Below are positions 56,889 through 64,000 of a stretch of DNA of 64,000 nucleotides, one piece after another. The notes under the pieces were generated by a model. That model saw only the letters and a program-made list of their open reading frames with translations. It was not told where the DNA came from and ran no database searches. Numbering within the stretch: the stretch's first letter is position 1; each line of letters opens with the position of its first letter. The DNA is from Flavicella sediminum. GTDB taxonomy: Bacteria > Bacteroidota > Bacteroidia > Flavobacteriales > Flavobacteriaceae. Both the position numbers and the translations under genes were made by a program. The stretch covers positions 440,705 to 504,704 of the forward strand of contig NZ_VDET01000007.1 of assembly GCF_006381105.1 (NCBI RefSeq), read 5' to 3'.

Positions 56889-57989
56889 ATGAAATTTTAT
56901 CCACTTTTAGTATTCTTCTTATCCCTTTCGTTTATAAGTCGCGCCCAACAAGAGCAAAACAACGAAACAGATTATGCCAATTTAACTTTTAGTCCGTTAA
57001 CACCTGAAACGGTAAAAAGCTTTCAATCTAACACAAAGACCAAACAAATTTTGGTTGAACCTGGCTATTATGTTTGGGGATTAAGTGTTGTAAAATGGAA
57101 TGGAAAATACCATGCCTATTATTCTAGATGGGACAAAAAACAAGAGCACAAAGGTTGGATGACGCATTGTGAAATTGCGCATGGCATATCTGACAACCCT
57201 GCAGGACCTTTTACTTTTGTAAATGTTGTTTTAAAAGCTGAAAAAATGGGGGGTTGGGATATCAATAATTCACACAATCCTTATGCTTTGGTTGCGGAAG
57301 GTAAAATTGTATTGTATTATATCGCCAACGATATCAAACCGCTTTTAGACAAAAAAGACAGCTACCCAACAAACGAGTGGTTTGAAGAAAACAGAGTTTT
57401 AATAAGAGAAAGTCAATGTATAGGAGTTGCCACGGCCAATAACCCAAGTGGTCCTTTTAAAAGAGCTGAAAAAGTGGTGGTAAAACCTGACAATAAAAAA
57501 TTCAGAAAAATTGCCGTTAACCCTGCTACTATTTATCATAATGGAACTTATTTGATGATTATGAAAGGAGATGACCTAATTCATAAAGATCCATTTAGAA
57601 TTCAATTGGTAGGAAACTCAGAAAATCCAGAAGGTCCTTTCGATTTTTACGAAAAACCTGTATACAAACAGGCACAAACGGAAGATGCTTGCTTGTGGTT
57701 TGATCAAGTGATTGGAAAATATTTTATGGTTTGTCATGTCATGGGAAAAAGTGAATTGGCCATGTTTAGTTCCAAAAATGGTTTTGACTGGCAACCTGCT
57801 AAAAGAAACATTTTTATGAAAAAAGAATTTATCCTTTCTGACGGAACTCTTTGGAAGCCAAAAAGAGTAGAAAGACCTTTTGTGTTGACCAACGATAAAG
57901 GGCAGCCTATTGTATTATATGTTGCGGTGTACGACCAAGATGTGAACGGCAATATTGCCATTCCTATAAATTATACGGAAAATAACTAG
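56889..57989 (+). CDS. Secreted five-bladed-propeller glycoside hydrolase (GH43/GH117-like)
   Basis: A 366-residue exported protein (signal peptide ending SRAQ). Repeated blades such as VVKWNGKYHAYYSRW, NSHNPYALVAEGKIVLYYIA, NPATIYHNGTYLMIMKGDD and DACLWFDQVIGKYFMVCHVM give a five-bladed beta-propeller of the GH43/GH117 kind. Acidic residues at the blade tops (GGWDINN, EDACLWFD, DGTLWKPKR) are candidate catalytic groups. The family number and substrate are uncertain. It is divergent from the PL6 lyase and probably in one transcript with the beta-helix gene that follows. Confidence 0.65.
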   Translation: MKFYPLLVFFLSLSFISRAQQEQNNETDYANLTFSPLTPETVKSFQSNTKTKQILVEPGYYVWGLSVVKWNGKYHAYYSRWDKKQEHKGWMTHCEIAHGISDNPAGPFTFVNVVLKAEKMGGWDINNSHNPYALVAEGKIVLYYIANDIKPLLDKKDSYPTNEWFEENRVLIRESQCIGVATANNPSGPFKRAEKVVVKPDNKKFRKIAVNPATIYHNGTYLMIMKGDDLIHKDPFRIQLVGNSENPEGPFDFYEKPVYKQAQTEDACLWFDQVIGKYFMVCHVMGKSELAMFSSKNGFDWQPAKRNIFMKKEFILSDGTLWKPKRVERPFVLTNDKGQPIVLYVAVYDQDVNGNIAIPINYTENN

Positions 57990-58029
57990 TTTTAAAAGTG
58001 CCCTATTCTTCCTCTCTAAAAAAAATAAA

Positions 58030-59271
58030 ATGACCCGCCTACACTATCTTCTAACAAGCGTGCTCCTATTCTTAAGTTTTACCATAAACGCAAAAGAAAT
58101 TTCGGTAAAAAAAACAAAAGGATCAACCAGTTATCTTCAATTTAGCAAAGCCATCTCCAAAGCAAAGAATGGCGATGTTATTTTGGTTGATATCGATGTA
58201 TTTTTCGAAAGTAATGATCTGATGTTAGTTGTTACAAAAGCCATCAAAATATTTGGTAAAAAAGGAAAAAGAAAATACAAGCTTGTCAGAAAAAACAAAT
58301 ACCAGAAAAATAAAAAAGAAGCCATCCTTAGAATTTTAGGAGATAATATTCAACTAGAAAATCTTGAAATAGTGGTTGCAAAAGGCCAAGGATACAAAGC
58401 CATAGAAGTTGGAGATGCCTACACCAACAAAACGCTATACAGCAATTTGACTTTTAAAAATTGTGATTTCTTACAAACAGATGTGCATTATAGTGCACGA
58501 GGCTTGTTTTTTCAAGGAAAATTTAAAAACGTTTTGGTTGAAAATTGCAAATTTAATTATTGGTTTAGTCTAGTAGCACGTGATTGCCCTGTGTTAGATG
58601 GCTTTTTAATTACCGGCTGTGAATTTAGTTATGGCAGTCACCAAATATCTTTTGATGGTGCTATTTTAGATGAAGACGATGCAACACATGGATTGGGTAT
58701 TCATTTGGAAAAACATGAAAATATTGTCATAGAAAAATGCAAATTCAATATTTCTGAATCTTTTAATATTGCTTTGGCCTATACCAAAAACGTTATTATT
58801 AGAGACAATATATTAGCGGGTGGATCTCGTGTCAAATATTCTCAACCCATTCATATTGAAGACAGAAGTAGCAATATTTTGATTGAAAACAACAAAATGA
58901 AAAGCAAGCAAACGGGTATTCTGTTATTTTCAACAGGCAAAGTTGGGCATGGACAAGGAAGAAAATTCTCTCCAGCAGAAAAAAGTGCCAAAGGATCTGG
59001 AAATACTACAATCATAAATAATCGTATTGAAACCGATGGCGATGGAATTTCTGCTACCTATTTAAATGGCTATTTAAAAATAAAAGGGAATAAAATTATC
59101 AGTACTCAAAAAAGAGCTTTGAATGTTCTCAATTCATATAAAAAAAACAGCACTCCCTCTTTAGAAATTGAGGATGATGTATTTATGCAAGGAAAACAAT
59201 TTAAAGAAATAAAATTACTGAGCAAAGAGGCTCAAAAAATATATTTCAGTTCCGATATTCCGGTACAATAA
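58030..59271 (+). CDS. Secreted right-handed beta-helix protein
   Basis: A 413-residue exported protein (signal peptide to about residue 21, INAKE). Its coils are of the pectate-lyase/parallel beta-helix type: LTFKNCDF, VLVENCKFNY, IVIEKCKFNI, VIIRDNILAG, ILIENNKMKS, TTIINNRIET. No lyase-family catalytic signature is obvious, so it may be an enzyme of an unassigned family or a binding protein. It directly follows the propeller glycosidase (40-base gap). Confidence 0.7.
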   Translation: MTRLHYLLTSVLLFLSFTINAKEISVKKTKGSTSYLQFSKAISKAKNGDVILVDIDVFFESNDLMLVVTKAIKIFGKKGKRKYKLVRKNKYQKNKKEAILRILGDNIQLENLEIVVAKGQGYKAIEVGDAYTNKTLYSNLTFKNCDFLQTDVHYSARGLFFQGKFKNVLVENCKFNYWFSLVARDCPVLDGFLITGCEFSYGSHQISFDGAILDEDDATHGLGIHLEKHENIVIEKCKFNISESFNIALAYTKNVIIRDNILAGGSRVKYSQPIHIEDRSSNILIENNKMKSKQTGILLFSTGKVGHGQGRKFSPAEKSAKGSGNTTIINNRIETDGDGISATYLNGYLKIKGNKIISTQKRALNVLNSYKKNSTPSLEIEDDVFMQGKQFKEIKLLSKEAQKIYFSSDIPVQ

Positions 59272-59290
59272 CTTTCACTCCAAAACAAAA

Positions 59291-59322
59291 AAATAAGGCT
59301 GTCTTTTCAGACAGCCTTATTT
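59291..59322. terminator. Bidirectional terminator
   Basis: A perfect 14-bp stem, AAATAAGGCTGTCT (59291-59304) with its complement (59309-59322), loop tttc, lies between the convergent beta-helix and lysC genes. There is only a short T-run on each side. Confidence 0.85.
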
Positions 59323-59338
59323 ACAATTATTATTATTA

Positions 59339-60676
59339 TTAAGAGACTACATTATCAAAAACGCCTTCATTTAAAGCTCTAAGTGCAGGAATTTTATCAT
59401 CTGTACTTACCACCAATGAAACATTGTAATTACTTCCACCGTAAGAAATCATACGAATAGGAATATTAGTTAGACTATTAAAAATAGCAGCACTTGCTCC
59501 TTTTTGTTTCGAAGAAAAATCTCCAGCCAAACAGATAATACTTAAATTATCATCAACTTCAACGCTTCCTATATCTTCTAATTCTTTCGTTATTTCAGCT
59601 AAATGACTTGCATCATCAATTGTTAAAGAAACGGCAACTTCAGAAGTTGTAACCATATCAATTGAAGTTTTGTATTTTTCAAAAACTTCAAATATATTTT
59701 TTAAGAAACCATACGCCATTAGCATTCGGTACGACTTAATTTTTATAGCTGTAATTCCATCTTTGGCAGCAATAGCGCGTACTCTATTCGGTACCTCACA
59801 ATTTTTAATAATTGTTCCAGGCGACTCAGGGTTAAAAGTATCTTTTAATAAAACAGGTACATTTTTTTCTTTGGCAGGAATAACACTTTGTGGATGCAAG
59901 ATTTTAGCTCCAAAATAAGCCAACTCCGCAGCTTCGTCGAATGAAATTTCTTTTAATGAAAACGTATTGTCTACATAACGAGGATCATTGTTATGCATTC
60001 CATCAATATCTGTCCAAATTTGAATTTCTTCTGCAACAATTCCCGCTCCAATTAAAGATGCCGAATAATCACTTCCTCCACGTTTTAAATTATCGATATC
60101 ACCTACGTGATTCAAACAAATATAACCTTGAGTTACAAAAATATCTGTCTGAGGATTCGCTTCCGTAATGGCTCCTAAACTTTCCGTAATAAAAGCAGAA
60201 TCAGGCTCCCCTGCTTCGTCAATACGCATAAAATCAAACGCTGATAAAAGACTAGCATTTTGCTTGATTTCTTCCAAATACATGGCAAACATATTGGTAG
60301 ACAGAATTTCTCCTTGTGCTACAATAATTTTTTCTATTCCTTCAATAACAGCAACAGAACCTTCATGTGCATATGATTTTATAAAATCAAAACGCTCTTC
60401 AATAAAAGCACTTGCTTGCTTTCTGTAAGCATCACTACTATACAATTCAGTAATAACGTCCTTGTATTTTGCACACAATTCATCAATGGTGTTTTCAGCT
60501 TCAACAAATTTTGAAGTCGCTATAAAATCTGTAATTTTATGCAACACATTTGTTGTTTGAGACATTGCCGATAAAACAACAATTTTACGTCCCTCAATAT
60601 TCGCTACAATTTTCGCTACTTCTTTGATGCTTTTTGCGCTACCAACAGAAGTTCCTCCAAATTTTAAAACTTTCAT
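59339..60676 (-). CDS. lysC: Aspartate kinase, monofunctional
   Basis: Phosphorylates aspartate, the first step to lysine, threonine and methionine. I take the ATG at 60676, where MKVLKFGGTSVGS gives the conserved amino-terminus (KFGGTS). The 445-residue protein then has the kinase domain (VVLSAMSQTT, GGSDYSASLIGAGI, WTDIDGMHNNDPR) and two C-terminal ACT domains for feedback control (DGITAIKIKSYRM, and IGSVEVDDNLSIICLAGDFS). No fused homoserine dehydrogenase. It is divergent from an ACT-like protein gene 107 bases away. Confidence 0.93.
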   Translation of the reverse strand: MKVLKFGGTSVGSAKSIKEVAKIVANIEGRKIVVLSAMSQTTNVLHKITDFIATSKFVEAENTIDELCAKYKDVITELYSSDAYRKQASAFIEERFDFIKSYAHEGSVAVIEGIEKIIVAQGEILSTNMFAMYLEEIKQNASLLSAFDFMRIDEAGEPDSAFITESLGAITEANPQTDIFVTQGYICLNHVGDIDNLKRGGSDYSASLIGAGIVAEEIQIWTDIDGMHNNDPRYVDNTFSLKEISFDEAAELAYFGAKILHPQSVIPAKEKNVPVLLKDTFNPESPGTIIKNCEVPNRVRAIAAKDGITAIKIKSYRMLMAYGFLKNIFEVFEKYKTSIDMVTTSEVAVSLTIDDASHLAEITKELEDIGSVEVDDNLSIICLAGDFSSKQKGASAAIFNSLTNIPIRMISYGGSNYNVSLVVSTDDKIPALRALNEGVFDNVVS

Positions 60677-60783
60677 TATTTTATATAATTTTATGCTGCA
60701 AAAATCCTCCAATTGTTGATGTAGCGCAAAAAATTATAATATATTTACACTTTACTACAAATTGTTTAATTTTAAACATATCC

Positions 60784-61443
60784 ATGAAAACAATACAAGA
60801 ATCTGTAGAGAGTATCATCCGAAAAACGCCCTTTTATGAAGAGGCCTTGAATGATAAATTAATCAACGTTTCTTCGTTGGCAAGGGCTATTCAGGAGGAT
60901 GTAGAAAAGGATTTAGGGAAAGAAGTAAAACCTGGTGCCATTATGATGGCCATTAACAGACTATCACCTTCTAATTTACTAAGAATTAGAAAAAACATTA
61001 AAAAATTCACCTTTTCATTAGGCGATTTTATTGTTCGATCTGACCTTTGTAATTTCACCTATAAAAATACGACTAGCCTATTAAAATCAATCACCTCTTT
61101 GCTAACCGAAATTGGAGATGATAAAGATTATTTTTTCACAATTTCACAAGGAATTTTTGAAACAAATATAGTAACAAGTAAAAATTTAGAAATCAAAGTA
61201 AAAGAATTATTTGCCAAAGAAATATTGATTTATTCACATGTAGACTTGGCTTCAATTACCATTAAACTTCCAAAAACAAACGTAGAACAATCTGGAGTTT
61301 ATTATTTTATTTTAAAGCAATTGGCTTGGGCAGGTATTTCTGTTCAAGAAATAATTTCAACCACACACGAAATGACCATAGTTGTAAAGGAAGAAGACGT
61401 AAACAGCACCTTTTCAATTTTAATAGATATGAAGAAAAAGTAA
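60784..61443 (+). CDS. ACT-domain-like regulatory protein, divergent from lysC
   Basis: A 219-residue protein from the ATG at 60784 (MKTIQESVESIIRKTPFYEE); a longer upstream frame would run through the lysC promoter. The N-terminal part (LINVSSLARAIQEDVEKDLG, PGAIMMAINRL) looks like a small helical DNA-binding domain. The C-terminal part (about 135-219) has the beta-alpha-beta pattern of ACT domains (ASITIKLP, QSGVYYFILKQLAWAGISVQ, HEMTIVVKEEDV). A role in amino-acid-responsive control near lysC is likely but inferred. Confidence 0.68.
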   Translation: MKTIQESVESIIRKTPFYEEALNDKLINVSSLARAIQEDVEKDLGKEVKPGAIMMAINRLSPSNLLRIRKNIKKFTFSLGDFIVRSDLCNFTYKNTTSLLKSITSLLTEIGDDKDYFFTISQGIFETNIVTSKNLEIKVKELFAKEILIYSHVDLASITIKLPKTNVEQSGVYYFILKQLAWAGISVQEIISTTHEMTIVVKEEDVNSTFSILIDMKKK

Positions 61444-61447
61444 ACAC

Positions 61448-61897
61448 ATGGAAAGTATATTTGACAACAACGTAGCCCATAAACTAATTGACAGAATTAA
61501 TAGTTTGTCTCATGACTGTATGCCTATTTGGGGTAAAATGAATGTAGCACAAATGTTAGCACATAGTTCAGTAATGTTTGATTTGGCTTATAACGAACAT
61601 GAAAAACCTAATAAGGTCAAACAATTTTTATTAAAACAATTTGTAAAACCAATTGTGGTAGGTAAAAAACCTTACAAAACAAATTCTAGAACAGCACCTG
61701 AATTTATTATTTCAGAGGAAAGAGTTTTTGAAGTTGAAAAAGAAATACTCATTGATTATATCAAAAAAACACAGCAACTAGGCGCTGATTATTTTGAAGG
61801 AAAAGAATCTAACTCCTTTGGAAAATTAACCGCCAATGAATGGGATATCTCTTTTTACAAACATTTAGATCACCATTTACGACAATTCGCTGTTTAA
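61448..61897 (+). CDS. DUF1569/DinB-like protein
   Basis: A 149-residue helical-bundle protein with His in MNVAQMLAHSSVMF (about residues 31-44) and a closing YKHLDHHLRQFAV. These histidines are placed like the metal ligands of the DinB superfamily and DUF1569. Functions in this superfamily are thiol-transferase-like or unknown. It starts 5 bases after the ACT-like gene and is followed by miaA after 11 bases, so the four genes from 60784 to 63311 probably form one operon. Confidence 0.8.
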   Translation: MESIFDNNVAHKLIDRINSLSHDCMPIWGKMNVAQMLAHSSVMFDLAYNEHEKPNKVKQFLLKQFVKPIVVGKKPYKTNSRTAPEFIISEERVFEVEKEILIDYIKKTQQLGADYFEGKESNSFGKLTANEWDISFYKHLDHHLRQFAV

Positions 61898-61907
61898 TTC
61901 ATAAAAA

Positions 61908-62816
61908 ATGTCAAAGACTCTCATTAGCATTGTAGGTCCAACTGCAATTGGAAAAACAGCTTTAAGTATTGCCTTGGCAAAACAGTTCCAGGCGCCTATT
62001 ATTTCTTGTGACTCACGTCAGTTTTACAAAGAAACAACTATTGGCACAGCTGTTCCTACACAGAAAGAATTGGCACAAGCCGATCATTATTTTATTCAAA
62101 ATAGATCTATTTTTGAAGACTATAATGTTGGACAATTTGAAAGAGATGCACTCCTAAAACTTGACGAATTGTTTCAAGAAAACAATGTTGTGATTATGGT
62201 GGGTGGAAGTGGTTTGTATGTAGATGCTGTTTTAAATGGATTGGATTATTTTCCTGATGTTGATCCAAAAATTAGAGAACAATTAAACGCTAATTTAGAA
62301 AGCAAAGGGCTGACCTACTTGCAAGCTCAATTAGAAAATTTAGATCCGGAAACCTATGCTACTATTGCTATTGACAATCCGCATAGAGTTATTAGGGCCT
62401 TAGAAGTTTGCATCGGTTCAGGAGAAACCTATTCTTCTTTTAAAAACAAACCCAAAGCACCAAGAAACTTCATGTCTATCAAAGTCGGTTTAACAGCAGA
62501 CCGTGCTATTATGTACGATAGAATAAACCAACGCGTGGATATAATGCTAAATGAAGGCTTGTTAGAAGAAGCAAAACAAGTATATCCTAACAAACATTTA
62601 AACGCCTTGCAAACGGTCGGTTATCGAGAATTATTTTCATACTTCGATGGAACTATTTCTTTAGAATTTGCCATAGAAGAAATTAAAAAAAACACCAGAA
62701 GATTTGCCAAACGACAAGTAACCTGGTTTAAAAAAGACAGCACAACTTTATGGTTTGATTATTTAGCAGCTAAGAAAACCATTTACGAAGAATTAGAAAA
62801 AAAAATAAACCCCTAA
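61908..62816 (+). CDS. miaA: tRNA dimethylallyltransferase
   Basis: Transfers the dimethylallyl group to A37 of tRNAs that read UNN codons. The 302-residue protein has the P-loop GPTAIGKTALS (about 9-19), the conserved SCDSRQFYKETTIGTAVPT (about 33-51), GGSGLYVDA, and the tRNA-binding QTVGYRELFSYF and KNTRRFAKRQVTWFKK. The length and motifs are normal, so it should be active. Confidence 0.95.
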   Translation: MSKTLISIVGPTAIGKTALSIALAKQFQAPIISCDSRQFYKETTIGTAVPTQKELAQADHYFIQNRSIFEDYNVGQFERDALLKLDELFQENNVVIMVGGSGLYVDAVLNGLDYFPDVDPKIREQLNANLESKGLTYLQAQLENLDPETYATIAIDNPHRVIRALEVCIGSGETYSSFKNKPKAPRNFMSIKVGLTADRAIMYDRINQRVDIMLNEGLLEEAKQVYPNKHLNALQTVGYRELFSYFDGTISLEFAIEEIKKNTRRFAKRQVTWFKKDSTTLWFDYLAAKKTIYEELEKKINP

Positions 62817-62819
62817 GTC

Positions 62820-63311
62820 ATGGCACTAGCAAAAATATTAGAAAGTTCAAAAAAAATACGTTTCCAAGATTGTGATCCTTTCAATCATTTAAACAACGGT
62901 CGTTATGTAGATTATTACTTAAATTCTAGGGAAGACCAATTGTTTGACAATTACAATATTGATGTTTTTCAAATAGTACAAAATGAAGGTTTGGGCTGGG
63001 TTATTTGCAACAACCAAGTAGCATATATACGCCCTGTTTTTACCATGGAAGAAATTGTCTTTGAATCGCAATTAATTTCTTATGCTCCCAAACATTTACT
63101 TGTAGAAATGCGTATGTGGAATAAAGATAAAACGATTCTTAAATCGGTAGCTTGGTTTGGCTACGTTCCTTTTAATTTAAAAAAGAATCGCGTTGTTCGA
63201 CATGATGAAAAGTACATGGAATTATTTAAAGAAGTGCTATTGCCCATAGAGGAAAAAACCTTTGAAGAAAGAGAATTATTTTTCAGACAAAAATCCCGAA
63301 AAAATGGCTAA
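62820..63311 (+). CDS. Acyl-CoA thioesterase, hotdog fold
   Basis: A 163-residue hotdog-fold protein. RFQDCDPFNHLNNGRYVDYY (about residues 14-33) is the 4-hydroxybenzoyl-CoA thioesterase/YbgC-type signature, in which the Asp is catalytic. It begins 3 bases after the miaA stop, so it is co-transcribed. The acyl substrate is unknown. Confidence 0.82.
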   Translation: MALAKILESSKKIRFQDCDPFNHLNNGRYVDYYLNSREDQLFDNYNIDVFQIVQNEGLGWVICNNQVAYIRPVFTMEEIVFESQLISYAPKHLLVEMRMWNKDKTILKSVAWFGYVPFNLKKNRVVRHDEKYMELFKEVLLPIEEKTFEERELFFRQKSRKNG

Positions 63312-63316
63312 TAAAT

Positions 63317-64000
63317 TTAAGCTTTGTAAATAGCTTTCTTAAGCGTATCAATTAGTTTAACAAAGGTATAAGGTTTTGATAAAACATTGAAAAAGCCTAG
63401 TACCACGTACCTGTCTTGATCGGTTTTGCCTGTATTTCCTGTTAAGGCTATAAAAGGCGTCTCTTTATTATATTCCGTAAACAAGTCATTTTTTCGCATC
63501 AATTCTTCACCCGTCATTCTTGGCATATTGATGTCTAAAATAACTGCGTCAAAACGTTTTGTTTTCAACAACTCAAGAGCATCTTGACCATCGCCCACTA
63601 AAGTTAAAGCACAACCTTCTTTACTCAATACATGATCCATGATCGTAAGATTCAAACGATCATCATCTACCAATAAAATTTCTTTCCCAATTAAATCAAT
63701 AGTAACTAGCTCTTCAGATTTCACATATTCAACACTGTCCAAATGTGTTCTTCTAAAAGGAATATCTACACTAAATTTTGTTCCAACATTAACCGTACTT
63801 TCTACAGTCACCAATCCTTTCATGGCTTCTGTAAGACGCTTTACAATAGACAAGCCCAAACCTGCTCCCCCTTTGTTATGTTGGTCTCTTGCTTGAGTTT
63901 GTTCGTACTCTCTAAATATAGTTTTGATCTGATCTTGAGTCATTCCTCTACCCGTATCATTTACATAAAAGCGAATGGTACTTATGGATTCATCTTCTGA
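63317..64000 (-). CDS. Hybrid sensor histidine kinase, C-terminal part
   Basis: The frame enters from the right edge and ends at 63317. The visible part first gives the end of a histidine-kinase ATPase: VNDTGRGMT (G1 box), IFREYEQTQ (F box) and GGAGLGLSIVKRL (G2 box). A receiver domain follows: ILLVDDDRLN, the phospho-acceptor Asp in VILDINMPRM, the Thr in FIALTGNTG and the Lys in VLSKPY. The sensor and His-containing parts lie beyond the window. An internal ATG near 63943 lies inside the ATPase domain and is not the true start. Confidence 0.9.
   Translation of the reverse strand, partial: SEDESISTIRFYVNDTGRGMTQDQIKTIFREYEQTQARDQHNKGGAGLGLSIVKRLTEAMKGLVTVESTVNVGTKFSVDIPFRRTHLDSVEYVKSEELVTIDLIGKEILLVDDDRLNLTIMDHVLSKEGCALTLVGDGQDALELLKTKRFDAVILDINMPRMTGEELMRKNDLFTEYNKETPFIALTGNTGKTDQDRYVVLGFFNVLSKPYTFVKLIDTLKKAIYKA

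Overview
The window looks like chromosomal DNA of a marine or algae-associated flavobacterium (Bacteroidota). It is AT-rich, Shine-Dalgarno sequences are mostly weak, and several upstream regions carry TAnnTTTG-type promoter elements. Three large secreted proteins end in type IX secretion (T9SS) sorting domains. Several protein families are typical of this class: DUF5777, DUF4268, the GlmU-like protein, YceI, and a CarB of about 950 residues. No rRNA, tRNA or CRISPR array was recognised.

Layout. 0-15 kb is mostly core genome: a truncated GlmU-like gene, a small envelope redox cluster (haem-c-like lipoproteins, YceI, beta-barrel), carB, rpmH, htpG, a T9SS-exported sulfatase, a DUF4268 gene, a 7-bp tandem repeat, and mnmE. 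From about 15.1 to 41.0 kb lies an integrative element bounded by a 23-bp direct repeat (two TTGTACCT words, the second extended by CAAA). It sits directly behind the mnmE terminator. Its left part holds a zinc-ribbon/HTH protein, a tyrosine integrase, an unknown gene, an excisionase-like HTH protein, a small protein and a primase-type helicase. A striking CAACA/TGTTG repeat field follows and may be a replication origin.

The rest of the element is defence cargo on the minus strand. It reads hsdM, hsdM, hsdS, small unknown, a PtuA-like ATPase, a PtuB-like HNH nuclease, a giant sacsin-like GHKL ATPase with a nuclease-like tail, and hsdR. A type I restriction system is therefore split around a Septu-like pair and a sacsin-like gene. 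Upstream lie a broken small gene and a two-gene unit made of a winged-helix-like protein and an SF1 helicase with a degenerate protein-kinase fold at its N-terminus. Just outside the right boundary is an HNH nuclease with a possible sulfur-DNA-sensing domain.

41-64 kb returns to ordinary genome: a Trm11-like methyltransferase, a CDGSH iron-sulfur protein, and a 2308-residue T9SS adhesin or surface protein preceded by a membrane AraC regulator. A small carbohydrate locus follows (PL6 lyase, five-bladed-propeller glycosidase, beta-helix protein). The window ends with lysC divergent from an ACT-domain protein, a DinB-like protein, miaA, an acyl-CoA thioesterase, and the C-terminal part of a hybrid histidine kinase running off the right edge.

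The most noteworthy parts are the mosaic defence operon, the pseudokinase-helicase pair, and the origin-like repeat field. All functional calls rest on motifs and family resemblance read by eye; no database search was run.
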